Assembly (NCBI GenBank): GCA_001643675.2
Contig: LSRY02000015.1
Location: forward strand, 1,256,001 to 1,320,000
Reading direction: 5' to 3'
Length of the DNA: 64,000 bases
From: Monocercomonoides exilis
Taxonomy: Eukaryota > Preaxostyla > Oxymonadida > Polymastigidae
In this document: positions 52,001 through 62,537 of the stretch, one piece after another
How positions within the stretch are numbered: position 1 is the stretch's first letter
Layout of the letters: the number at the start of each line of letters is the position of its first letter
Made by a program: the position numbers and the translations under genes
Notes under the pieces: generated by a model
Told to the model about the DNA's origin: nothing
The model's database searches: none
Seen by the model: the letters and a program-made list of their open reading frames with translations, nothing else

Positions 52001-53418
52001 GCACCGAAAAGGTTGCTGAAGTCCCCTTTGAGGAGCTTCCGGATCTGCTCGTCTGCAGCCAGAAACAAATCGACGTAGTTGGGCTTCCCTTTCTTTGTTG
52101 CCTTGATCTGCGCAACTGAGTCGAGATCGCTGCATTTCCCGTTATCGTCGCAATGGAACGAATACCATTCTCTTGCTCCGTCTGCAAAGACAATGAATGA
52201 ATGATAAATAGTTTAAAAATAAAATTGATATATAGATAGACAGATAGATAAATGAATAACTGATTGAAAATAAAATATCACATTTCAAACAAATAAATTT
52301 TTAAGCAGAAATTATCTTTCTTATAAAATGCAAATAAAAATTACTCCAATTAAAATGAAAATAACTGTCATCTCGCATTTAATTGTCTATGGAGGAAAAA
52401 TAGCAATAAAAGTTTTGTATACACACCTTTTTTCAAAATAATAACTTTTGGTGAGTAAGGAGCACTTGGAGGAGGAATTAGCCAATATATCATTGGCGCC
52501 ATCAGCTGAAAAATTCAATGTTTGCATTTTCTCAAAAATAAGGAGGGAAAAATTAAGTAAACAAACCATCATTTCTTTCATAATTGATCCAGATAAGATA
52601 AACGATGGCAAATCAAAATTATAGCCAAATATTAATCCTTCGACAATCTTTGATGCTCCACAAAAGGGAGGACCAAGAGCTATCCACCTTTTAACATATT
52701 GTGAGACTTCATCTGGATATAAATGTGCAAAGCACTTAAACACCAAGCCGCCCATGCTATGCGTGATGACTGTAATTTTCTGCTTTCCACAACTATCAAA
52801 TGCTTCTTTAACTCGATTTTTAAGTCCTAATTGGATCTTATCAGAACATGGACTTTGTCTCCAATCATAAGGATAACCCCAAAGAGAAGTTCCAGAACAG
52901 TAGCCATTTAAATTGAACAGTTTAATAAATACATTAAAATATCCAGTTGCGCTAACCAATAAAAAATAAAAAATAAAAAAAAAAAAAAAAAATAACTCAA
53001 TAAATTACAATAGTAATTATAAAATATCGAATACCCTTTCGCAAAAGGAATTTCTGGGATTAAATTATCAATTGCATATAATCCATAATTTTGTGAAGGA
53101 GGCTCAATAACAATGTCCTGCAAAATTTTGATGTTGCTTGAGCTTAAAATTCATAAGAAAAAATACAAACTGGATCAGGATGCTCTAGCTCAAATGTCCT
53201 TTCATTGATTGACCCCATAAGATATTTGCTTGCAAGTGTGCTTCCATTCCAAAGCAATGGCCATATTTTCTGAATCTCGCTTGTTCTTCTGTTTAGAACT
53301 TGTAAAATGCTTCCTTAAAAAAAAAAAAAAAAATACATATGTAACAAAATAGTAAAAGGATATTTAATCCACCTCCTAGACCGGGAATTAACAAAACAGA
53401 GGGTGGCACTTTTTTCAT
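49024..53418 (-). CDS. LCAT/PDAT-family acyltransferase with a very large internal insertion
   Basis: Six exons (53373-53418, 53171-53313, 53035-53117, 52567-52951, 52427-52505, 49024-52181) splice to 1,297 residues. Family members transfer an acyl chain from phospholipid to sterol, diacylglycerol or water. Seen: the oxyanion-type LLIPGLGGS (about 9-17), the capping region GTSLWGYPYDWRQ (about 111-123), the nucleophile elbow THSMGG with Ser156, and WIALGPPFCGAS. The last exon ends with GDMSLGGCVWSDVDGDGTVP (Asp1235 or Asp1237) and EVRGAGHKAML (His1263), completing a Ser-Asp-His triad. Between about residues 275 and 1,140 lie Ser/Arg/Glu-rich and partly ordered insertions, including an Arg-Glu repeat from a pure TTTCTC/TCTC tract at 51498-51565. 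No signal peptide or membrane span is visible at the chosen start, so an upstream exon is possible. It converges on BUD23. Confidence 0.88.
51498..51565. repeat. TCTC/TTTCTC tract encoding Arg-Glu repeats
   Basis: A pyrimidine tract of TCTC and TTTCTC units on the + strand, read on the minus strand as alternating Arg and Glu (ERERERER) inside the acyltransferase gene. A second, shorter TCTC tract lies near 51776-51800. Confidence 0.85.
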
Positions 53419-53940
53419 TTGTGATGTTATAAAAAATATAATGGTCGTTAATTTTGTATGTACCCATCATAAAAAAACAAACATCCAATTTGTGGAAATT
53501 TTCGATTTGATAATATTTTCTTTTTGTAATGAAAGGGATAATTAATGAAATACGAATTCCTCATGTTAAAAAAATTGTCTCAAGAATTTATTTTTGATTC
53601 AAAAAAAATAAATATTTTCATTCTTTTTTTTTCTGAATTGATTTTTACACAGTTGATAAAAACATTTAGTGGACGAATATATTGAATAGCAATTCTTTAT
53701 GCCCCACCTATGTGATATCAAAAAAATTCGTCTTTCATACAAAGAAATTTTTATTCCTAATTTTTCTTTAAGCGAAAACACTTTCAAAAAGATATTATGA
53801 GAAAGAAATGTGAGATGACAAAAGCGATTTTCAAATACAATTCAGGAATTAATAAAATACTGCAAAATAAATATTAGTTTAACGATTAATAAAAAAAAAA
53901 TTATCTTGTAAAAAAATACATAAACAAAAATTCCATAAAT
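53419..53940. other. AT-rich spacer
   Basis: Between two minus-strand genes. It contains short AT-rich open frames only (for instance about 53599-53787), with no family likeness. It should hold the promoter of the acyltransferase gene and the 3' end of the next gene upstream. Confidence 0.5.
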
Positions 53941-54522
53941 CTATTTCTTATGTTTTGAAAAATCACGATGAGCAGTATGGTACTGTGTATCTCCAAGTTT
54001 GCCTGTTGTCCAATGTTGTGTATATTCTTCAATTTTTGCTTTATCTCTTTCGAAGTGACGTTCAGAACGAAATTGCCTTGGTTTCATTTCGGTTGGTTTA
54101 ACAAAGTTATCGCCATATTCCGATTTTGGAAATCCATCAACTGGTAATGGATGAACAAAACTACGATCAGTTGTAGAATAGCATCTATCAGCAATATGCT
54201 TCGTCTGCTCTTGGTACATAGTTCGAAAAGCAGGACTCTGTTTTGTTTATTTCAGATAAATGTATAAATACAGAATATACATAGGTAAACTCAACATTAT
54301 GAATAACAGCAATTAAATAAAAACCGTTGTCATAAATCCGCATGATCTATTTGATTGGGAATAATCCTCAAACCTACATACAATTGGTAAATATGAAAAA
54401 GAAAATAAGAAAATAATTAACCAATTTCCAATTTTCGCCCCGGGTGTGTATGAACGAGAAAATGGTCTTAATTCAGCTGAAGTATGTCCAGATTCAGTAG
54501 TAAAATCTGTGGTGAAAGACAT
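53941..54522 (-). CDS. Small unrecognised protein, three exons (possible axonemal type)
   Basis: Exons 54422-54522, 54325-54373 and 53941-54237 keep frame to give 148 residues, from ATG 54522-54520 to TAG. No signal peptide or membrane span. Sequence is hydrophilic with Tyr/Phe/His/Pro-rich extended segments: FSRSYTPGAKIGNWFEDYSQ, CGFMTTSPAFRTMYQEQ, FVHPLPVDGFPKSEYGDNFV, PRQFRSERHFERDK and YTQHWTTGKLGDTQYHTAH. Short, basic proteins with spaced Pro-Gly/Tyr/Trp motifs of this sort often line the inside of flagellar doublet microtubules, and oxymonads have flagella, but I cannot match a named family, so this is only a suggestion. Its start codon lies 39 bp from that of the divergent cyclic-nucleotide-binding gene. 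Confidence 0.7.
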
Positions 54523-54561
54523 AGCCAATTATCTATTCCCGTTATCAAAAATTAAATTATT
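54523..54561. promoter_or_regulatory. Very short bidirectional intergenic promoter region
   Basis: Only 39 bp separate the ATG of the minus-strand small protein (54522) and the first in-frame ATG of the plus-strand cyclic-nucleotide-binding gene (54562). If the second ATG (54592) is used the gap is 69 bp. Core promoters for both genes must overlap here or lie within the coding exons. I see no named motif. Confidence 0.5.
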
Positions 54562-56634
54562 ATGGTAAAAGAAACCCTTTCAAATTTTTTTATGGCAGAA
54601 GATACTAGAAAACACGAAATAGAGCGATTAATAACAATTTTAGATAAGCCAAAAAACACTAGAACTTCAGCAGAATGCAGCCTTATTTATGATTTTTTAC
54701 GGTAAGTTTATTATCCTTTTGTAACAAAGAAAGTAAATATTTTTTCTTTTTTTAAATTTTCTGAACTTCAGGACTACATCCCCTGTTAGCAATCTTAAGG
54801 ATGATGTATTATATTATTTTAAAAACATATGTCAAGAGATTATTTTTTTCTTTTCGCGTTCAAAAAAAATGCGCATCTTTTTAGGATGTAATGCAATTAT
54901 GTCAAGTTGCAACACATGTTTCCATCAGAGACGTTGATGATGGTACATAAAACTAATTTTAATATATTCTATCATTTTTTGAAGTGTTTCATCAGGATGA
55001 CCCTCCAGATGCTTTTTATATAATAATGAGTGGCCATATTATTGTTACAAAGAGGTTAGAAACAGGATTTGTTCGCCTCCAACCTGGAGACGGTTTTGGT
55101 CAACTAGGTATTTTAAAGAAAACACCTCGCTCAGCAACTTGCACAGCAGAAGGACAGACAGAACTGATTCGTGTAAGTGCTGAAGATTACGAAAGACTTT
55201 TCGAGGTTTGAAACATTTAAATTGGAATCTTGATATTATCTTATTAAAATATTTGGCTTTTTTAACATAACTTTTTTTCTCTTTCTTTTTTTCTTTTCTT
55301 TTTCTTTCTTTCTTTCTTTCTTTCTTTTTCTTTTTCTTTTTCTTTTTTTTTTTTTTGTGATGTTTCCGGAAAATTGTTAGCAACAACATGAAAGAGAATT
55401 ATCTGAAAGAGTAGCTTTCTTGAAGGACGTATGGATGTTAATTAAAATGTGCATTTTTATTTGTTTATCTTAAAACAAAAGATTTCTGTTTTGAGACATC
55501 TGACTGATGAAGAAGTTAAACTTATGGCAGAGGTTATGACTGAGCAACATTTCGCTCCAAACAAAGTAATAATAACTGAAGGAGATGACGCATCATCGAT
55601 GTATTTTATTGTAAGCGGTATGAATAGAATCAATTTATTATTTTTTTTTCCTTTCAGATATTTGTAAGCACGGTGGTTGTGTTTCGAAAAGAAAGAAAGA
55701 ATTTTTTGTTCTGAATTTCTTTTTAATGTGTATTAATTCTATTATTTTTTAAATTTATGAATAAATGCATTGTTATTAAAGTTGAATTTGCAATTTTATC
55801 TTTTTTTTATTTTTTGTCTTTCATTCAATATTCGCTATCATTTTATGTTTGGAATTTTTCAGGAAAAGCATCAATCGTGATGACAATTGTATATAAAGGA
55901 ATTGTATGTGTTCTTTTTTATTAAAATTCTTAAAATTTTTTTGATAATGTGAAAATTTTTTCATTGTTCTTCATTTTTTTCACAAATATGATGAAATGTG
56001 GCGTTTTCTGAAATGACACTTTTCAGCCTCGTTTTGTTGAAGTAACGCGGATTGGAGTAAATGGTTCTGAATTTTCTATTCTTTCAATATTAATATGCTA
56101 TTTGCAAATATTTATTTTGTGTTTCTAAATTGAAAATGAATGGAAAAAATTCATTCGCTTTCGAATTTGTGTTCAATCAATAATTCATTAATTCGTTTAT
56201 TGATGCATATAGATTACTTTGGAGAACTGGCATTGCTAAACAGCGTTCCTCGTTCAGCTTCTGTCGTTGCGCACGTTCCATTGACTTGTTTAGTGCTATC
56301 AAGGATTGATTTTGGAAGATGTTTGCCATTCCTTTTTGATTGATAGGATGTTTCTTTTGATGTTATCTTCGTTTTTCAACTTATTTTGCAAGTTATCGCT
56401 GGTTCAACTCTTCAAGCAATGAAAGAAGCATCTAAACGATATGTGAGTAGAGAAGAGATTACAAGATTATTTGTTGAAAAGCAGCATTGGGATCAATACA
56501 AAGTATTATTTACATAATTTGACAAATAATTTCTATATATTATGTTTATCTTTTTTAACCATATTTTCATTTTATTTTAGAAACGATTGGTGTCTGATAT
56601 TGTTGACCATCATAAGAAAACAAAGAGTATATAA
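54562..56634 (+). CDS. Two-site cyclic-nucleotide-binding protein (PKA regulatory-subunit-like)
   Basis: Eleven exons keep frame: 54562-54701, 54772-54805, 54885-54942, 54985-55205, 55381-55428, 55482-55617, 55863-55903, 56027-56063, 56213-56320, 56393-56502, 56581-56634 (328 residues). CNB-A (about 58-150) has VFHQDDPPDAFYIIMSG and the phosphate-binding cassette GDGFGQLGILKKTPRSATC (Arg126 present, Gln117 where Glu is usual). CNB-B (about 166-290) has HFAPNKVIITEGDDASSMYF and the canonical cassette DYFGELALLNSVPRSASVV (Glu243, Arg252). A C-terminal helix follows. The N-terminal dimerisation/docking domain of animal RI/RII subunits and a clear RRxS/A inhibitor site are not seen; the nearest is KNTRTSAE near the N-terminus. 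It may therefore regulate PKA or act as another cNMP-responsive protein. Start: ATG 54562, with a second in-frame ATG at 54592. Confidence 0.88.
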
Positions 56635-56979
56635 TTATGGTCCCAAATTTTTACTTTTTTGATCATTTAGGATCACTTGTTTTATGTTTTTCACTGTGTT
56701 CATATTCATTTTTGAATTTTTCGTAATTATTTCACAAGTCTTAATTAAACAAGAAAATTAATATGTTCATAAATGATGATATAAAGATTTTTTATTTTTA
56801 TAAGGCGAAATAAATAGTTATCATCGTTTTTTTCCCGTCTACCCATATTTCAAAATTTTATTTTTTATTTTGTTATTTCATCGTTAACACGACGGTATTC
56901 AAGATTTAAACTTGTAACATTCGTTTGCGTATAGAAATAAGTTAGAGAATTATATATTTTTGCCAGAATCATTTTTAAA
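56635..56979. other. AT-rich spacer
   Basis: Between two plus-strand genes; it holds the 3' flank of the cyclic-nucleotide-binding gene and the promoter of the Ser-rich gene. I see no gene, RNA or repeat in it. Confidence 0.5.
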
Positions 56980-58947
56980 ATGAGCGAGAGATCCTTGGAC
57001 GAAATATTGGCAAAAGAAATCTATTATACGCACAAATTTGATCAAGAAAAGTTAATAAATAGTTCAATAATGAGAAGCGATGCAAACACATCATTTAGGG
57101 ATGTTGATTTACTTCAATATTGTTCTGTGAATTTGGATGATGAAGATGAGGAGGCTTCAATGTTTTCATCACCGTTCAGTTTAAGTGAATCAGATGATTC
57201 TGATCCTGCTATACAAGAATGGAAAACTTTAACTCAAAGTTTTTTGAATGATTTTGATATGTCAACATCTTCACCAAAGTTGACGAATAAAAATGAATCA
57301 GTTAAAGAATCACCGCATAAGTATGTTGAACAAACAACTTTTGTGAAAAAGCAAAGAAGACGTCGTGCCCCACAGAACCTTCCTCGTGAGTTGTTGTTTT
57401 TACAAGGTTCGCTTCCATTTTTGAGTTTTGAAGGAAGAAGAAAATCTTCGTTTGCTTCATCTGACTCAAATAATTTTGATTCAAGGAAGAGCCCTTCAAA
57501 ATTATCCGTTTCTCAACGAGATAAAAATAAAAAAAGTAAATCGCAATCAACAGAAAAGGAAAGTGACAAGGAGAACGAAAAAGAGAATGATCAAATTAAA
57601 GATTTCATAAAAGAAGAAACAAGAGTGATTGACAAAGAGAATGCAGAAATTGAAGCTGGCAAAAGTCAAGAAACGCCAGTGAAAGAAGCAGACAATAGCA
57701 TTTCTGTGAGTGATGCTTCCAAGCCTTCCTATTCAAACCAGCCGTTGTCAGAAGGTCGGAAGCGGAAGCACGGGAAAAGGGAGGCAAAGCGTGAAGCTCA
57801 AGATTCCGTTGAGATGAAGTCAGAGCAGCCTAGTCAGGGCGAGCCAGCACGCACAGCTGAAGAGATAGCTGTGGAGGAGGCGCTGAAGGCGCAGGCCGCG
57901 CAGAAGCAGCAGAGGCTGTTTTCGCTCTTGATCAAAGAGGCGCTGTATGTGCCACCAACAACAAGGCAGCAGGTGCAGAAGGAGAAAGAAGAGGAGAACA
58001 AGAAGAAGAGCATCACACTGCACGACGAGTCGTCTGTGTCTTCAGCGTCTCCTTCCCCCTCTCCTTCCAGATCGCCTTCGATGTCTCGCTCGAAGGACTC
58101 CATGGGTGCTACTTACATTGCGTCTTCGTCTGATTCAGAATCGCAATCATCATCTTCTTCTTCTGATTCTGATTCTGATTCTGATTCCTCCTCCTCCTCT
58201 TCTTCTTCTTCAAAGGCATCCAAAACCCACTCAGTTTCAAGCTCCTCTGCATCTCCTTCTTCCTCCTCTGCATCTTCTCATCACAAGAAGCGCTCAATTC
58301 GTTCATCAAAACGTTCTTCATTCTCAAAATCCCATCACAGCTCAATTTCTATTTCTTCTCGTTCATCTCGTTCAATCTCATCTTCTTCCTCTTTTTCTTC
58401 TTCCTCTCATTCTCATTCGTCTTCTTCTCTCTCTTCTTCTGCATCCTCTCATTCTTCTGCCAGCTCCAATTCATATTCACATCATACAAACAACCATCAT
58501 CATCATCATCATTCTTCTCGACATTCATCAATATCGTCATCATCATCACCATCAGCTTATTCTTCTTCTCCTTCCTCTTCCTTCGAGCCATCGTCATCTC
58601 CTTCCTATTCATCTACTTCCTCTTCTTCATTCTCATCCTCTTCTCTTTCTCCTTCTCATTCGCATTCTTTCTCTTATTCTCATTCACATTCACGTTCACT
58701 TTCTCCTTCTCCTTCTCCTTCTCCTTCTCCCTCACCTTCTCGTTCCCTTTCCCCTTCTCCATTGCTAACCTCCAAAAGACAGAGAAAAGCGAATTCTCGT
58801 TACACTTCACCGAGTCTGTATTTTTCAACTGCTCCCTTATTGATGGAAGCACCAGCAGCGCCGAAGTCACCGAAGAGGCAGCACAAAATTCCGCATAAGA
58901 AGAAGAAAAGAGTATTGCAGCCACAAAGATGTATGTGCTATGTTTTG

Positions 58948-58979
<32 letters not shown>

Positions 58980-59208
58980 GAGTGAGAAGGGTTGTGAAAG
59001 AGAGAGAAATGGGAGGTGGAGTTGAGATTAGCAACGATAATGATAATGATAGTGATAGTGAAAAAAAAATTAAAAAAGAGAAAAAGAAAACGAAATGAAA
59101 TAAAATAGAGGATAAAAAGTGGATCCATGAAGTTGTTGATGTTTCCATTGTTCATAAGGATATTGCACTCGTAATATTATACAAGATGAATTTATTGTCC
59201 CAAATAAA

Positions 59209-59258
<50 letters not shown>

Positions 59259-61654
59259 ATAAAAGACATTTAATGATGAATATTCTGACATGGACTCTAC
59301 AATTTCAAATTAGTTCTCTTTCCTTTGTTCTCCAACTTCGGGTCGAAAACAGAAATTTTTTTTTTAATATTTTTTTTTATTCAATTCTGTTCTGTTCAAA
59401 ATTTCACTTTTAATTGATTTCAATTTATTCTCTTTTTCGTCTGAATTTTTATTTTCATATTCATATTTCATATTTTCATTCACATTTATTATTCACATTC
59501 ACATTCTCATTCGCATTCACATTCGCATTCACATTCGCATTCACATTCCTCTTATAACCAGTCCCCCTGCGCCGCACGCTCCTCCTCCTCAACGTGCCCT
59601 GCACCCTCTCTCTCGCTGCCATCCGCGCCTTCTTCGACAGCCAAGGGGCTGAGGTGCAGCAGCTGGCCAAGCTTTCTCTCTCTTCTCTGCTTGTCACTTT
59701 CGCCACACGCCGTGTCTATCTGAGCATTCTGAGGCTGAGGCAGATGAGGCTGTGTGGCTGTGTGGTGGGCATAGAGGCAGCAGCTGCACTGAAGACGAGC
59801 TTGGCGAATGAGAGGAGAGGAGGAGAAGAGGAGAGAGAGAAGGAGAAAGAAAAAGAGAAAGAGAAAGAGAAGAAGAATGAAAAAGGAGAAGAAATTGCAA
59901 TTAGCAATGCTGCTAGAATGAAGGAGTTAGATAGAGAAAGGCTTTTGAATGGGAAACTGGATTTGGATGCGTATTGTGTGAAATATGCATCAGTTAACCA
60001 CAATAAATCGTCTTTTATCTCACAAAACTCGTTCACTCAACCTTCTCTTTCATCATATTCTTCTTTATTAACATCTTCTTCTTCTTCTTCTTCTTCATTT
60101 CCCTCTTTCTCCTCCTCTTCTTCTTCTTCTTCTTCCTCTTCCTCAAATTTATATTCAGCTGCTCCTCTTCTGCCAGACAAGCGAGGAGTCATCAGCAGAA
60201 CACAGAAATATCGTCTGTGTGATCGAATTGTGCAGTTTGAGACTGTTCGGAAGAAGATGAAGAAGCGAAAAAGGAAAAAGCGTATTGCTTCGTCTTTTCC
60301 TGCTTCTTCTTCTTCTGCTGCTGCTGCTTCTACTTCTACTTCTAATTCTGCTTCTGCTTCTACTGCAATAAATTCATCTTTATCTTCTTCTTCTTCATCA
60401 TCATCTTCTTCTTCTTCTTCTTCTTTATCTTCTCTATTAGCTTCAACAGATATTACTAAAGTTATTCCTGATTCTTTGGGCATATCATCATCATCCTCCT
60501 CTTCTCCTTCCTCTTCTTCCTCTTCCTCTTCCTTTTCTCATCCATTTATTGTTCCAGATGAAAATGGAGTAGAAGAAATCGAAGAAGACGAGGAAGAGGT
60601 TTATGATAATGAAGAAGAGGAAGAAGAAAGAAAGAGAAGAAAAGGGAGAAAAGGGAAAAGGGGAAGGAAAAGAAAAGGCGCAAGTGAAATTGATGGCAGA
60701 AGAGTAGAAGAAGGATATGGAGATGAAGAAGAAGATAATGATGATGACGATGAAATTGAAGAATATGACAATAAAAATAAAAAACGAAACAGTAAAAGAA
60801 GGAGCAAAAAGAATAAAAATAATGAAGGAGAAGAAGATGGAAATGGAGATGACGAAGAAGAAAATGAAGATGAAGACGATGATGAAGAAAACGAAGAAGA
60901 GGAAGAGGAAGAGGAAGAGGAAGAAGAAAACGAAGGCGAAGAAGAAGAGGAAGAAGAAGATGCTGACAGCACATTCAGCTTCTCCTCTAAGCCTCGCCAT
61001 CGTCGGCGCACCCGCCACACACAACCTCCTGTTGTGCTTCCAATCTATCAGACGTCTTCTCCGCCTTCGAATTCTCCGACTCCTTCGCCTACAATTGTTG
61101 GAATTGGCTCTTCTCCTTCTTTTACTTCCTCTTCTTCTTCTTCTTCTTCCTCATCTGCTTCTTCTGCTTCTTCTTCTACACAGAAAAAACGCTCATCACA
61201 GAAATCACGATATTCGAACTCTTCTTCTTCTACTGCTTCTACTCCTTCTGTTGTTTCTTCTTCTGCTGCTGCTGCTGCTTCTTCTGTTTCGTTTCCGCAA
61301 GTGCCTGAAGCTTCTCTTATTCCTCATTCAAATGATACAATTTCATTATCATCGTCGTCATCATCATCTTCTTCTTCTTCCCCCTCTTCTTCTTCTTCTT
61401 CTTCTTCTCGCAAGTTTTCCTCTGCTTCCTCTCCTGTCATCTCTTCTAAACCCTCTTCCTCTTCTTCTTCCTCCTCCTCCTCCTCCTCCTCCTCCTCCTC
61501 CTCTTCTTCTTCTTCTTCTTCTTCTTCTTCTTCTTCTTCTTCTTCTTCTGCCAAGTTTCCTATTGTCCCCAGACGCTCCTGCAAAAACAGTGGTCCTGTG
61601 CCAAACCCCAACGCAATTGACGAGTTAGACAGAAGTGAAATGAAATGGTTATCT

Positions 61655-61686
<32 letters not shown>

Positions 61687-62506
61687 TTCCCTTTCTTCCC
61701 TTTCTTCCCTTTCTTCTTCTTCTATCAATCCCAATACTTCCTCCATCACCTCCTTCCCCCTCTCCTCCGCATCTGGTTCCCAAACACACTCCCTTCCTCT
61801 GTCTGCCTCTTCTCCTGCTGCTCTTCTTGCTCAATCCATCTCTCACTCACCTGCTCTGACAAAACAGAACAAAATCATTGCTCAATCTGTCGTTGGCTAC
61901 CCCTTTCCTCTCACTGCTGTCAATCAAAAGGCTGTTTTTGCTTTTTCATGTGGCTTTTCTCCAGCGTTTGCTGCTTCTGCTGCTTCTTCCTCTTCTTCCT
62001 CTTCCTCTTCTTCCTCTTCCACTGCCTTGCAGCCTCAGATGTCTGCTGTCCCTGTGAATGCTCCACTGTCTGTTCCTGTTACTTCTACTTCCTCTACTGT
62101 TCCTCCTCCTTCATCTTCCTCTTCCTCTTCTCCTTCTTCATCTCCATCTTCCTCCTCCTCCTCTTCTTCTTCTTCTTCATTCAACTTCATCAACCCACCC
62201 CTCTCCTCCACTCCTTACCCCCACCGCTACCAGAACTTCTATGCAGGCCCCTTCAACAACCCCAGCCCCACTGCCATGCTCCTCAATCAAAAGCCTCTTC
62301 AGCCTTCGATCGCTTCTTCTGGTGCCGTTTCTGTGAAAGCTGCTTCGGCTGCCTCTGCTGCCTCTGCTGCCTCTGCTGCCTCTGCTGCTTCAGCAGCGTC
62401 TGCTGCAACACATGCAAACTCAGTGGGTGGATTAGCTGTGATTGCTGGGTTGAATTCACAGATTGGTGGGGCTGTTGTTTCTTCTGCTCCTTCTTCTTCT
62501 TCTGCA

Positions 62507-62537
<31 letters not shown>

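Noticed and set aside
59186-59413. A short + strand Lys-rich frame around the poly(A) tract.
   Set aside because: It is simply the homopolymer read as poly-Lys inside an intron.
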